A stretch of DNA of 64,000 bases from Alpinimonas psychrophila (lineage in GTDB: Bacteria; Actinomycetota; Actinomycetes; Actinomycetales; Microbacteriaceae), in assembly GCF_014137865.1 (NCBI RefSeq), contig NZ_JACGWU010000007.1, forward strand, positions 48,582 through 112,581, in the 5' to 3' direction. Of this stretch, positions 34,038-43,398 are shown piece after piece. The notes below the pieces were generated by a model. It worked only from the letters and a program-made list of their open reading frames with translations. It had not been told where the DNA came from and did not search any database. Every line of letters begins with the position of its first letter. The first letter of the stretch is position 1. Made by a program: the position numbers and the translations under genes.

Positions 34038-34577
34038 ATGACCGTGAGAACCCCTGACCCCAATTCCGGCTGGCTGAGCGATGACGAACTAGCGTCGATT
34101 CGGCTGAGGCTGCCGCTGCTTTATGTCGAAGCGATTCCCGTGCGTGTTGATGGAATGGGACAAGTGATCGAGGTGGGGCTCCTTTTGCGGGCTACCAGCG
34201 TGGGCGGGATGAAACGCTCCATAGTGTCGGGACGCGTGATGTACGGAGAAACGCTTCGGCATGCACTTTTTCGCCACCTGGAGAAAGACCTTGGTCCCAT
34301 GGCATTCCCGCTCCTGCCCGCAAGTCCCACGCCTTTTCACGCGGCCGAGTATTTTCCAACCCCAGGAGTGTCAGCCTTTACGGATGACAGGCAGCACGCC
34401 GTTTCGCTTGCGTACGTTGTTCCTGTCACGGGGACGTGTGATCCTCGGCAAGATGCCCTAGAAATAACCTGGTTAACGCCCCAGGAAGCAGCGAGTGCCG
34501 CTGTCAGTGATGAAATGGAAGGTGGACGGGGCATCCTGCTCCGCGCAGCCCTTGCCTCCGTCGGCCGCCTGGGGTAG
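34038..34577 (+). CDS. NUDIX-like hydrolase, DUF4916 family
   Basis: This 179-residue protein resembles the actinobacterial DUF4916 proteins, which have a NUDIX-like fold. It contains SIVSGRVMYGETLRHALFRH at residues 56-75, where the NUDIX box would lie, but the exact GX5EX7REUXEEXGU signature is not intact. Hydrolase activity is thus uncertain. EYFPTPGVSAFTDDRQHAVS and the later EITWLTPQEA are conserved in the family. It stands alone downstream of the decayed region and 100 bases before the coiled-coil pair. Confidence 0.75.
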   Translation: MTVRTPDPNSGWLSDDELASIRLRLPLLYVEAIPVRVDGMGQVIEVGLLLRATSVGGMKRSIVSGRVMYGETLRHALFRHLEKDLGPMAFPLLPASPTPFHAAEYFPTPGVSAFTDDRQHAVSLAYVVPVTGTCDPRQDALEITWLTPQEAASAAVSDEMEGGRGILLRAALASVGRLG

Positions 34578-34698
34578 CGATCGATAAAGTCTGGCGCAAG
34601 GGCCAACACCTCGGCACGGCTCGCGAGATTAGCACGAACACCCTTTCATGGTTCATTATTAGGTATCTGTAGGTTTTTGAGTGGGGAAAGAGACGAAC

Positions 34699-35754
34699 GT
34701 GTCTGAGAACATTGAGTTCCGCACCGCCAAGCGCGGTTTTGAACCTTCCGACGTTGACCGCGCTTTTGCCCAGATCACGAGTCGCATTGCGAACGCACAA
34801 GAGTTGCGCGATGGAGCGGAAAAAGACATCGAGCGGCTCAATCGTGAATTGCATGAAGCCCGCACCGCCGTTAAGCGGGCAAACTCTAAGCCGACTTTCT
34901 CCGACCTTGGAGCAGCTTTCGAGCAGACCCTTCGGGTAGCTGAGGAACAAGCCGGCAAGCTTCTTCAAGACGCCAGTGCAGAAGTTTCCATGGTTCGAGA
35001 CTCTGCAAAATCGGATGCCGATCGCATCCAGGTTTCTTCGGAAAGGCAGGCTCACAAGCTTCTCACTGAAGCGGAAAAGCGTTCCGAAAAAATCAGAGAA
35101 GACAGCACCAAGCGCTCGACAGATCTCGTGGGTGGTGCGGAAGCTCAACTCGCCGCCGCGAATGCGGCGCTCGTTGCTGCCGCTCAGAGCATTGAGGCGA
35201 TTGAGAAGAAAGCGAGTGCGGATACGCGCGAGATTCTCGACAATGCCAAACTTCAAACGGATCAGGCCCATCGTGAAATGGCCACGTTGAGGGACCTCAA
35301 CACTCGCGACCAGTTGCGGATTGAACGCGAGATTGCCGTGACACGCGAGAAAGCGGTTCGTGAGAACGAGCGCCTGGCTGATGAAACGTCAACGTATATT
35401 GCCGAAATATTGGCCGACGCCCAGGCCCAAGTAGTCGAAGCAGAGCGCAAGGCCAACCAGCTTGTGGCCGAAGCCGAGTCCCTGTCATCAAAAACGCATC
35501 AAGAATCTGACCTTTTGCGGCGCACAGCGCAAGAGACTGCGGCCGGAATTATTTCTCGGGCACAGGATCGAGCTCAGGCACTGAACAATCAGACGTCCAA
35601 GTACAAGACAAAAGTACTTGCCGAGGCTGCAATGACGATTGCTAACCTAGAAGAGGCGCGCCTTCGGATTCTAGATTTCAATACTGAACTGTCGGCCATG
35701 GATACGGATGACCCTGCGAACGCCACCCAGGAAGAGCCTGTCGTTAGTTTTTGA
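34699..35754 (+). CDS. DivIVA-like coiled-coil protein, copy 1
   Basis: This 351-residue protein is almost entirely predicted coiled coil. A short N-terminal part with EFRTAKRGFEPSDVDRAF resembles the DivIVA/Wag31 N-terminal motif that targets curved membrane or the cell pole. A conserved block KPTFSDLGAAFEQTLRVAEE near residue 61-80 is shared with the next gene. The C-terminal segment ETAAGIISRAQDRA is also shared. The GTG at 34699 follows a GGGGAAAGAG ribosome site. An in-frame GTG at 34681 is weaker. It is probably a cytoskeletal or cell-division scaffold by family. Its exact role is inferred only. Confidence 0.75.
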   Translation: MSENIEFRTAKRGFEPSDVDRAFAQITSRIANAQELRDGAEKDIERLNRELHEARTAVKRANSKPTFSDLGAAFEQTLRVAEEQAGKLLQDASAEVSMVRDSAKSDADRIQVSSERQAHKLLTEAEKRSEKIREDSTKRSTDLVGGAEAQLAAANAALVAAAQSIEAIEKKASADTREILDNAKLQTDQAHREMATLRDLNTRDQLRIEREIAVTREKAVRENERLADETSTYIAEILADAQAQVVEAERKANQLVAEAESLSSKTHQESDLLRRTAQETAAGIISRAQDRAQALNNQTSKYKTKVLAEAAMTIANLEEARLRILDFNTELSAMDTDDPANATQEEPVVSF

Positions 35755-35840
35755 GCCGCATCGTCGGCTGATGTGTTTGGTATTGTTGAGTTGATTTCTG
35801 GGAATTATCTTTCTCAGGCCTATTTTTCGGGAGAAACATC

Positions 35841-36899
35841 ATGGAAGACATTGGGACGTTCCGTACTGCTCGCCGAAGCGGATACGACACTGAGGACGTG
35901 ACCCGAGCTTTCGCGGAGATTAGTTCCCGCGTCGAACGTGTTGAGGTCGAGCGTATTTCTGCCGAAAAGACCGCCGAGCGCCTGTCGCGCGAGTTGGCCG
36001 AGGCCCGCGCCACCGTCAAGAGGGCGAGTTCAAAGCCGAGCTTTGCTGACCTTGGTTCCGCTTTCGAGCAGACCCTCAGGGTTGCCGAAGAGCAAGCCAG
36101 CAAAATGGTTCAAGACGCCGCGGCTGAAGTTGCGGCCCTTCGTGAGAATGCGCGGGCCGTTGGCGAACAGCTGACGCGTTCCTCTCGCGGAAGCTCTGAA
36201 AGGCTCGTTTCTGAGGCCGAAGGATTTTCGGAGGAACTTCGCGTCGAAAGCGAACGTCGTGCGGCAGAGTTGGCATCTGCTGCCGAAGCCAAGCTCATCG
36301 AGGCGAATACGTCTACCGAGACCGCCCAACGTAAGGCCGCCGGCCTCGTGGCTGACGCTGAACGTGAAGCGGCAGAGATTCACTCGACGCTTCACCAGCA
36401 AGCGGAGGATGTCAAAACGGAGCTTTCCATGCTCCGTCAGATTGCCGAACGTGAACAGCTTCGGATCGTTCGAGAAATTCGTGTTGCTGCCGATCAGGAT
36501 GAACGTGATCGCCTTGCCCTGCACGAGGAATCCGTCCTTCAGGTTCACACCGCGAGCGAGCAGGCGGCCCAGAAAGTCCGGGAAGCATCAGAAGTTGCGG
36601 CTGGACTGAGTAACGAGTCTGATATTTTCGCCGCGGCAGCACGAGCAGATGCAGAATTCATTCTGCTGGGTGCCCGCGAGACAGCCAATGGACTGATTTC
36701 ACGCGCACGGAGCAGAGCGGAACGCTTGACGACCCGCTACAACGAACATGCTTCGGCGATTCTCTCGGAGACCGAACAGAGGATGGCTTGGCTCGAGGAA
36801 CAACGTGTTGCTCTCGACAGCTTCGCTTATGCGTTGCGTTCAATGGGGTCCGCGGAGTCCCTTGTCTCTATCGATGAGTCTGACGCGCAGAGTAAGTAG
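35841..36899 (+). CDS. DivIVA-like coiled-coil protein, copy 2
   Basis: This 352-residue coiled-coil protein is a paralogue of the gene before it. The N-terminal motif TFRTARRSGYDTEDVTRAF and the block KPSFADLGSAFEQTLRVAEE (about residue 68-87) align with copy 1. The first 100 residues and the segment ETANGLISRARSRAERL are most alike. The central repeats have diverged. The ATG at 35841 has GGGAGA 7-12 bases upstream. The gap to copy 1 is 86 bases, so both may be in one unit or have their own promoters. A polarity or division role is inferred from the fold. No partner genes are adjacent. Confidence 0.75.
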   Translation: MEDIGTFRTARRSGYDTEDVTRAFAEISSRVERVEVERISAEKTAERLSRELAEARATVKRASSKPSFADLGSAFEQTLRVAEEQASKMVQDAAAEVAALRENARAVGEQLTRSSRGSSERLVSEAEGFSEELRVESERRAAELASAAEAKLIEANTSTETAQRKAAGLVADAEREAAEIHSTLHQQAEDVKTELSMLRQIAEREQLRIVREIRVAADQDERDRLALHEESVLQVHTASEQAAQKVREASEVAAGLSNESDIFAAAARADAEFILLGARETANGLISRARSRAERLTTRYNEHASAILSETEQRMAWLEEQRVALDSFAYALRSMGSAESLVSIDESDAQSK

Positions 36900-36905
36900 C
36901 TGTTC

Positions 36906-37385
36906 CTAATCCTCAAGATTCCACGACGCCGAGAGTTTGCGAAGTCGGCTGGCGCGATACTGCCAGAAGATCCACATGCCGAACCAGATCGCTGGAGTTG
37001 CTAGGCCCGCTTTGACAACAAGACGGTCTCTATAGAGGGTCTCGCCTGACGTTCCGGCCGATATTGCCATCCGGTGGTCCCAGTCATGAGTAATGGCCAG
37101 GGGCCCGGTCAAGGCTTTACCGGCGTCGATCATCATTCGAACACCACCAGGTTTCTCGGTGAAACTGACATCGATGGTCTGGGTGCCCATAGGAATGATG
37201 CCCAGGAACGAAATAGCCACGCGGTGGGGGCCATCTGCCGTCCAATTCGCGGGAAAACCGTTCGGTTCGAGGGACTTTATTTTAAGAAGTGGGCTTGATA
37301 CGGCCCGAAAGACTGCGGGGCGAGTGATGGCTTCCCAAGCCTCGTCGGGCGGGCAGTCGAGCGTGAGCTTGAGAAAAATGTTCAT
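36906..37385 (-). CDS. SRPBCC-like protein
   Basis: This 159-residue protein has the look of a START/SRPBCC lipid- or ligand-binding fold. It begins with MNIFLKLTLDCPPDEAWEAI, a typical first strand and helix, and contains alternating strands such as PHRVAISFLGIIPMGTQTID. The C-terminal GLATPAIWFGMWIFWQYRA is hydrophobic and could touch a membrane. No catalytic residues are clear. It is convergent with the second coiled-coil gene and divergent from the ComB-like gene. The ligand is unknown. Confidence 0.65.
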   Translation of the reverse strand: MNIFLKLTLDCPPDEAWEAITRPAVFRAVSSPLLKIKSLEPNGFPANWTADGPHRVAISFLGIIPMGTQTIDVSFTEKPGGVRMMIDAGKALTGPLAITHDWDHRMAISAGTSGETLYRDRLVVKAGLATPAIWFGMWIFWQYRASRLRKLSASWNLED

Positions 37386-37426
37386 GGGATTCCATTCCGG
37401 GGCACGGGCAATGCAAGAATTTATGT

Positions 37427-37963
37427 GTGACTTCAGTAAATACTCCTCCCGCGACTGCCCAAAGTCAGTATCAAGTTCGCTTAGATTGGGGAGCGGCCGG
37501 CGTCGCCCGCATCAAAGATAAAGCCGATATCTGTGTCTGGATAGACGTTCTAGCTACGATACCGCGACCAACGGGGTTAGGTTCGGTTGTTTTGGCAGGT
37601 CTGAATAACCGCGCGAGCGTGGCGAAATGGATTCTTTCGGAGCAAGTGCGACGCGGGGATCGAACCTCTATTGCCATCATCGCCGCGGGAACCGCGGAGG
37701 GACAATTTGCGGTCGAAGATTTTCTTGCTGCCGGTGCGCTGATTGATGAGCTCGCAACTCTCGGGATTGATTTTTGTTCTCCGGAGGCTGCTTCGGCTGC
37801 CGCCGCTTTTGTGGGGCTGAAAGGCGCCGTGGGCCATCTCGTGACCGCGTCCGTGGCCGGCCGCGAGTTGAGTGCTGCGGGGGTTCGCCCAACGGTGCTC
37901 GCTGCTGGCAAACTTGACTCCGTTGACTTATTCAACGAGGCCGACACCGCCCATCTGACGTAG
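37427..37963 (+). CDS. 2-phosphosulfolactate phosphatase-like protein (ComB family)
   Basis: This 178-residue protein resembles the ComB phosphatase fold, which makes sulfolactate from phosphosulfolactate in coenzyme M synthesis. The conserved start QYQVRLDWGAAGVARI near residue 14 and the VWIDVLATI strand after it are typical. In bacteria without coenzyme M its role is unknown. The GTG at 37427 has a weak ribosome site. It is divergent from the SRPBCC gene and followed by a DUF427 gene after 35 bases. No other sulfolactate genes are in the window. Confidence 0.6.
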   Translation: MTSVNTPPATAQSQYQVRLDWGAAGVARIKDKADICVWIDVLATIPRPTGLGSVVLAGLNNRASVAKWILSEQVRRGDRTSIAIIAAGTAEGQFAVEDFLAAGALIDELATLGIDFCSPEAASAAAAFVGLKGAVGHLVTASVAGRELSAAGVRPTVLAAGKLDSVDLFNEADTAHLT

Positions 37964-37998
37964 GGTAAATACCCTCAACCGAAGATAAGGACAATGTT

Positions 37999-38301
37999 AT
38001 GAAAGCAATTCTGAATGGCACCGTTATTGCGGACGCCCCCGAAGCCGATCTCATCAAGATTGAGGGAAACTGGTATTTCCCTCCGGCAAGCGTGAAAGCG
38101 GAGTTTCTGACGAAGAGCCCGACGCCCTATACGTGCCCATGGAAGGGTGTCTGCCAGTACTTCACGGTTTCAGACGGCACACATTCCTTCAATGATCGGG
38201 CGTTTAGCTACCCGGAGCCTTACCCCGCGTCGTTCGAGCGCGTAGGAGCAGATTTCAGTAACTATGTCGCGTTCTGGAAGGAAGTCCAGGTCACTGAATA
38301 A
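37999..38301 (+). CDS. DUF427 domain protein
   Basis: This 100-residue protein matches the DUF427 family of small beta-rich proteins. Conserved positions are seen in YFPPASVKAEFL, TPYTCPWKGVCQYFTVSDG and the C-terminal FSYPEPYPASFERVGADFSN. It is full length with an AAGGACA ribosome site before the ATG. The function of the family is unknown. It is convergent with the SprT-like gene, five bases apart, and may be cotranscribed with the ComB-like gene. Confidence 0.85.
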   Translation: MKAILNGTVIADAPEADLIKIEGNWYFPPASVKAEFLTKSPTPYTCPWKGVCQYFTVSDGTHSFNDRAFSYPEPYPASFERVGADFSNYVAFWKEVQVTE

Positions 38302-38306
38302 TGTGA

Positions 38307-38765
38307 CTAGCTCACGTTGCGTTTCGTCCACACAATGAGGTTGACGCGGGAGAAACCTCGCCCACAGACTCCGCAGGACAGTGGTTTGAGGGGTTTGCGA
38401 AAGCGGTGATGGGCGTGGCCACCAGGGCACGCGCCGACCCACGGTGCGAGCTCGTTGGCGGCGCTCCCGTCGTGGGTGCGCTTCCCGTCGTAGCCGAGCT
38501 CGTCAGCGGTGCGCTTCCAGAGGGCTCCGTGCCCGGCGCGGGGGCCGGCGAGGGCATGAGCAATTTCGTGCAGCAGGACCTGGTGGATTTCGTCGTCCTC
38601 ATAGCGGGCGGCGAGATATTTTGAAACCGAGATGTGACGGTCGGTGAAATTGCACAGTCCGGCGCGGGTTTTGGCGTTGTCGAATCCAAATGACCAGACG
38701 CTGGCATCGAGGTGCAACCGGATGAGGGCATCCGCCCATTTTCGAACGCGGTCGAGATCTGCCAT
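38307..38765 (-). CDS. SprT-like zinc metalloprotease domain protein
   Basis: This 152-residue protein has the SprT-like fold. The catalytic HEIAHALAG motif (HExxH) lies near residue 66, with the third ligand likely in the following GHGALWKR. The C-terminal zinc ribbon is seen as CPGGHAHHRF and CGVCGRGFSR. The family includes SPRTN-type proteases that act on DNA-protein crosslinks, but bacterial members are poorly studied. The gene is 4 bases downstream of the spermidine-synthase-like gene, so they form a pair. The ATG at 38765 is family-consistent. Confidence 0.85.
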   Translation of the reverse strand: MADLDRVRKWADALIRLHLDASVWSFGFDNAKTRAGLCNFTDRHISVSKYLAARYEDDEIHQVLLHEIAHALAGPRAGHGALWKRTADELGYDGKRTHDGSAANELAPWVGACPGGHAHHRFRKPLKPLSCGVCGRGFSRVNLIVWTKRNVS

Positions 38766-38769
38766 CGTG

Positions 38770-39630
38770 CTATTTCTTGCTTACCTGAAACAGAGTCTTG
38801 TTGGGAGTGGGGGAGGCGATGGCCGTGGCATCGAGCACGATGGGGGCATTTGCGATGAACTGCTTGAGCTCTGCGCCAGCGACAGCTTTGGCCGGGTGAG
38901 GGCCACCGGCCAGGATTCGCGGAAGCCATTCGCCGATTCCGTCGTCCGCGCTCGCCGCCAACACAACGTTTCCGAACCGACGACCCTTGAGGACTTGAAC
39001 ATCGGCGAGGGCCATGACGTGGGGAAGGACAGCCTGAAGAGTGGCAGCCTGGCCTCGGGCGAAGGCAAGCCCGGGGCCATCGGCGACATTCACAATGAGA
39101 ACGCCTCGGGCACTGAGGAGTCTGGCCGCCTCACGATAGAACTCGAGACTGGTGACGTGGGCGGGCGTGCGCGCGCCGTTGAAGACATCCACTATGACGA
39201 CATCGGTCGCGCCCAGAAGGCCAGTCGGAAGCTTACCCATCACCTCGCGGGCATCCCCGTAGCGAATTCGGATGCTGGCGTGGCGGGGGAGGGGGAGATG
39301 CTCGCGAACGAAGTCAACGAGGTCTGCCTCAAGCTCAATGACCTGCTGGCGCGAGCCGGGACGCGTTGCGGCGAGGTAGCGGGGAAGCGTGAGAGCACCG
39401 GCGCCCAGGTGCACGGCGGTCAATGGTTCACCCGGCATACCAATTTGGTCCACAACATGACCGATCCGACGAACGTATTCAAAGAAAAGCTCACCCTCGT
39501 CGTCCACGAAAACGTGGGACTGCGGCGTGCCATCGACGACCAATATAAACGCGCCCTCTTGATAGGGGTCGGGTTCAATCGTGGCGGTCAATCCGGAAGC
39601 GCGAAGAACGGTGCTCGGATTGTGGGCCAT
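38770..39630 (-). CDS. Spermidine synthase-like methyltransferase-fold protein
   Basis: This 286-residue protein has the Rossmann-like fold of polyamine aminopropyltransferases. The nucleotide-binding glycine motif is AVHLGAGALTLPRYL near residues 71-85. The acidic end of strand 2 is in VIELEADLV near residue 97, and the later YGDAREVM and DVVIVDVFNGA follow. The usual DExxYHE active-site aspartates are not clearly placed, so real spermidine synthesis is uncertain. It starts upstream of the SprT-like gene and is divergent from rpoB, with about 230 bases between the two starts. Confidence 0.8.
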   Translation of the reverse strand: MAHNPSTVLRASGLTATIEPDPYQEGAFILVVDGTPQSHVFVDDEGELFFEYVRRIGHVVDQIGMPGEPLTAVHLGAGALTLPRYLAATRPGSRQQVIELEADLVDFVREHLPLPRHASIRIRYGDAREVMGKLPTGLLGATDVVIVDVFNGARTPAHVTSLEFYREAARLLSARGVLIVNVADGPGLAFARGQAATLQAVLPHVMALADVQVLKGRRFGNVVLAASADDGIGEWLPRILAGGPHPAKAVAGAELKQFIANAPIVLDATAIASPTPNKTLFQVSKK

Positions 39631-39654
39631 TCCCCCACCCTACCGATTCTTAAC

Positions 39655-39684
39655 TGGACATGGGTTAGTGAACAGGCCTATAGT
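39655..39684 (+). promoter_or_regulatory. Candidate rpoBC promoter
   Basis: TGGACA (39655-39660) is 18 bases upstream of TATAGT (39679-39684), with TATACT right after it (39685-39690). Transcription would begin about 39691-39697 and give a leader of about 170 nt. It lies between the divergent spermidine-synthase-like gene and rpoB. Confidence 0.5.
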
Positions 39685-39769
39685 TATACTTTGCGCTCTG
39701 AAGAATTCTCATGCCCTCATATTGCGGTGGACATGAACATTTCTCGGCTCGTGGATCACTCCATGAGTT

Positions 39770-39792
39770 GCCCCACTTTAGTGGGCTTTTTT
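39770..39792 (+). terminator. Terminator-like hairpin within the rpoBC leader
   Basis: CCCAC (39772-39776) pairs with GTGGG (39781-39785) around TTTA. An outer G-C pair (39770, 39786) is joined through one bulged C. It is followed by TTTTTT (39787-39792). No plus-strand gene lies upstream, so it sits in the leader between the candidate promoter and rpoB. This suggests transcription attenuation. Confidence 0.55.
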
Positions 39793-39862
39793 GCGAGAGC
39801 GCAAGATCCATCACATCGACCGACACCATGAGGGCCTGACGGGGTCCACGGAGGTTATTTCC

Positions 39863-42800
39863 TTGGCTGCTGCGCGCAACGCAAACACCACCAAGTCCAT
39901 TAAGAACGGTCGAGGCGCTTCGCGTCTTTCGTTCGCGAAGATCACGGACACACTTACTGTCCCCGATCTGCTCGCACTTCAGACGGAGAGCTTTGACTGG
40001 CTCGTCGGAAATGAAGGCTGGCAGAAGCGGGTGGCTGAAGCTAAGAAGGCTGGTCGTCAAGACCTCGCTTCGCGCACAGGTCTAGAGGAGATCTTCGAGG
40101 AGATCTCTCCCATCGAGAACCTCGATGAGACCATGCAACTTAGCTTCACGAATCCGTACCTCGAGCCTGAGAAGTACTCGATCATGGAGTGCAAGGAGCG
40201 CGGCAAGACTTTTGCTGCTCCCCTCTATGTCGAGGCTGAGTTCATGAACCACGTCACGGGGGAAATCAAGACCCAGACCGTGTTCATGGGCGACTTCCCG
40301 CTGATGACCCCGAAGGGTACATTCATCATCAACGGCACCGAGCGTGTCGTTGTGTCGCAGCTTGTGCGTAGCCCCGGTGTGTACTTCGACCGCACGCAGG
40401 AGAAGACCTCCGACAAGGACGTTTACTCGGCTCGCATCATCCCTAGCCGTGGAGCATGGCTTGAGTTTGAGATCGACAAGCGCGATCAAGTTGGTGTTCG
40501 CATCGACCGTAAGCGCAAGCAGTCAGTTACCGTCTTCATGAAGGCTCTCGGTCTCACCACCGAAGACATCATGAACGAATTCAAGGGCTACGAGTCCATT
40601 GCCCTCACATTGGAGAAGGATTCCATCCTCACCAAGGAAGAGGCGCTCAAGGACATCTACCGCAAGCTTCGTCCGGGCGAGCAGGTTGCTGCCGAGGCGG
40701 CACGTGCTCTGCTGGATAACTTCTACTTCAGCCACAAGCGTTACGACTTGGCTAAGGTCGGTCGTTACAAGATCAACCGCAAGTTGGGCCTTGAGGCTCC
40801 AATGAACGAGTCGGTCTTGAGCGTCGAAGACATCATTTCGACGATCAAGTACTTGGTCGCGTTGCACGCAGAAGAGACCACTGTTCCGGGAACCCGCGAG
40901 GGCAAGAAGGTCAACATTCGTCTCGACGTCGACGACATCGACCACTTCGGTAACCGTCGTATTCGTGCCGTGGGTGAGCTCATCCAGAACCAGGTACGCA
41001 CCGGTATGTCCCGCATGGAGCGTGTCGTTCGCGAGCGCATGACCACGCAGGACATCGAAGCAATTACGCCTCAGACTCTGATCAACGTGCGCCCTGTCGT
41101 CGCCGCGATCAAGGAGTTCTTCGGAACCAGCCAGCTCTCGCAGTTCATGGACCAAAACAACCCCCTCGCGGGCTTGACGCACAAACGTCGCCTTTCCGCG
41201 CTGGGCCCCGGTGGTCTCTCCCGTGAACGTGCCGGTGTTGAAGTTCGAGACGTTCACGCCTCGCACTACGGCCGTATGTGCCCCATCGAGACCCCTGAAG
41301 GCCCGAACATTGGTCTGATCGGCTCGCTGGCGTCGTTCGCCCGTATCAACGCATTCGGTTTCATCGAGACTCCGTACCGCCGCGTCGTCAAGGGCGTTGT
41401 CACGGAGAACATCGATTACCTCACCGCAAGCGAAGAAGACGAGTTCATCGTTGCTCAGGCCAACGCGCCTTTGACGGCTGATGCTCGCTTCGCCGAAGAG
41501 CGTGTTCTCGTTCGTCGTAAGGGTGGCGAGGTTGAACTCGTTCCTGCTGCTGACGTTCACTACATGGATGTCTCCCCTCGCCAGATGGTGTCGGTTGCAA
41601 CCTCGCTCATTCCGTTCCTCGAGCACGACGATGCGAACCGTGCTCTCATGGGTGCCAACATGCAGCGTCAAGCTGTGCCCTTGCTTCGCAGCGAGAGCCC
41701 CATCGTTGGAACTGGTATGGAGAGCTTCGCGGCTATTGATGCTGGTGACGTCATCACCGCGGAGAAGGCCGGTGTGGTCGCTGAAGTTTCAGCCGATCAC
41801 GTTTCGGTCCTCCTCGATGAGGGTGGCACGCAGGATTACTTCCTTCGTAAGTTCGATCGCTCCAACCAAGGCACGAGCTATAACCACCGCGTCATCGTGA
41901 CGGCCGGCGAGCGTGTCGAGGTAAGTCAGGTCATCGCTGATGGCCCGGCCACCGAAAACGGCGAGCTTGCTCTCGGCAAAAACCTGCTCGTGGCATTCAT
42001 GCCCTGGGAAGGTCACAACTTCGAGGACGCGATCATCCTCAGCCAGCGTCTTGTGGCTGATGACATCCTGAGCTCCATCCACATTGAGGAATATGACGTG
42101 GATGCGCGCGACACCAAGTTGGGTAAGGAAGAGATCACTCGCGACCTTCCCAACGTCTCGCCTGAACTCATCGCCAACCTCGACGAGCGCGGCATCATTC
42201 GTATCGGTGCAGAGGTTCGCCCCGGCGATATCCTCGTCGGCAAGGTCACGCCCAAGGGTGAGACCGAGCTTTCTGCCGAAGAACGTCTGTTGCGTGCCAT
42301 CTTCAACGAAAAGAGCCGCGAAGTGCGTGACACCTCGCTCAAGGTTCCTCACGGTGAGTCCGGCACGATCATTGCGGTCAAGGTATTCGACGCTGCAAAT
42401 GACGAAGACGAGCTCGGCTCGGGCGTCAACCAACGCGTTGTTGTCTACATTGCTCAGAAGCGCAAGATCACCGAAGGTGACAAGCTGGCTGGTCGTCACG
42501 GCAACAAGGGTGTTATCTCCAAGATTCTCCCCGTTGAAGATATGCCCTTCTTGGCCGACGGTACCGCCGTCGACATCGTTCTCAACCCCCTCGGTATTCC
42601 GGGCCGCATGAACTTCGGTCAGGTACTCGAGACCCACCTTGGCTGGATTGCTCAGCAGGGCTGGAAGGTTGAAGGCACGCCTGCTTGGGCTGGCCGTCTC
42701 CCCGAAGCTGCATGGGAAGCTGCCCCCGGCACCAAGGTGGCAACCCCCGTGTTCGACGGTGCCCTCGAGGAAGAAATCGCTGGTCTGCTCGACTCGACCA

Positions 42801-43357
42801 TCAAGACACGTGACGGAGAGCGCCTCATCGGCTCCTCCGGCAAGGCTCTGTTGTTCGATGGTCGCTCCGGCGAGCCCTTCCCTGAGCCCGTCTCGGTTGG
42901 GTACATGTACATCTTGAAACTCCACCACTTGGTAGATGACAAGATTCACGCCCGGTCGACTGGCCCATACTCGATGATTACGCAGCAGCCTCTCGGTGGT
43001 AAAGCACAGTTCGGCGGACAGCGTTTCGGTGAGATGGAAGTGTGGGCCCTCGAGGCTTACGGTGCCGCGTACGCGCTGCAAGAGCTTCTGACCATCAAGT
43101 CCGACGACATTGTCGGCCGCGTGAAGGTCTATGAAGCCATTGTCAAGGGCGAGAACATTCAGGAGCCGGGTATCCCCGAATCCTTCAAGGTTCTCATCAA
43201 GGAGATGCAGTCCCTCTGCCTCAACGTTGAAGTTATCGGTTCCGACGGCCAAGTCGTCAGTCTCCGCGACACCGACGACGAGGCTTACCGCGCAGCAGAA
43301 GAGCTCGGTATCAACATCTCCACACGCTTCGAGTCCTCGTCAATCGACGAGATCTAA
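39863..43357 (+). CDS. rpoB: DNA-directed RNA polymerase subunit beta
   Basis: RpoB forms half of the RNA polymerase active centre. It begins at TTG 39863, which has GGAGG (39850-39854) eight bases upstream. A longer in-frame start at 39791 lacks a ribosome site. The rifampicin region reads [20 protein letters not shown] and continues [19 protein letters not shown], which is wild type at the usual aspartate, histidine and serine positions. The carboxy-terminal part with the [14 protein letters not shown] segment is intact. It has 1164 residues. It is followed by rpoC after 41 bases and preceded by a leader with a hairpin. Confidence 0.98.
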   Translation: MAAARNANTTKSIKNGRGASRLSFAKITDTLTVPDLLALQTESFDWLVGNEGWQKRVAEAKKAGRQDLASRTGLEEIFEEISPIENLDETMQLSFTNPYLEPEKYSIMECKERGKTFAAPLYVEAEFMNHVTGEIKTQTVFMGDFPLMTPKGTFIINGTERVVVSQLVRSPGVYFDRTQEKTSDKDVYSARIIPSRGAWLEFEIDKRDQVGVRIDRKRKQSVTVFMKALGLTTEDIMNEFKGYESIALTLEKDSILTKEEALKDIYRKLRPGEQVAAEAARALLDNFYFSHKRYDLAKVGRYKINRKLGLEAPMNESVLSVEDIISTIKYLVALHAEETTVPGTREGKKVNIRLDVDDIDHFGNRRIRAVGELIQNQVRTGMSRMERVVRERMTTQDIEAITPQTLINVRPVVAAIKEFFGTSQLSQFMDQNNPLAGLTHKRRLSALGPGGLSRERAGVEVRDVHASHYGRMCPIETPEGPNIGLIGSLASFARINAFGFIETPYRRVVKGVVTENIDYLTASEEDEFIVAQANAPLTADARFAEERVLVRRKGGEVELVPAADVHYMDVSPRQMVSVATSLIPFLEHDDANRALMGANMQRQAVPLLRSESPIVGTGMESFAAIDAGDVITAEKAGVVAEVSADHVSVLLDEGGTQDYFLRKFDRSNQGTSYNHRVIVTAGERVEVSQVIADGPATENGELALGKNLLVAFMPWEGHNFEDAIILSQRLVADDILSSIHIEEYDVDARDTKLGKEEITRDLPNVSPELIANLDERGIIRIGAEVRPGDILVGKVTPKGETELSAEERLLRAIFNEKSREVRDTSLKVPHGESGTIIAVKVFDAANDEDELGSGVNQRVVVYIAQKRKITEGDKLAGRHGNKGVISKILPVEDMPFLADGTAVDIVLNPLGIPGRMNFGQVLETHLGWIAQQGWKVEGTPAWAGRLPEAAWEAAPGTKVATPVFDGALEEEIAGLLDSTIKTRDGERLIGSSGKALLFDGRSGEPFPEPVSVGYMYILKLHHLVDDKIHARSTGPYSMITQQPLGGKAQFGGQRFGEMEVWALEAYGAAYALQELLTIKSDDIVGRVKVYEAIVKGENIQEPGIPESFKVLIKEMQSLCLNVEVIGSDGQVVSLRDTDDEAYRAAEELGINISTRFESSSIDEI

Positions 43358-43398
43358 CCGAAGTCAGACTTTCAAAGAATCTAAGGAAAGAGTAGACA

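Noticed and set aside
39711..39839. A 42-codon frame in the rpoB leader that crosses the hairpin
   Set aside because: It has no clear ribosome site and no recognisable peptide, so a leader peptide is not supported.
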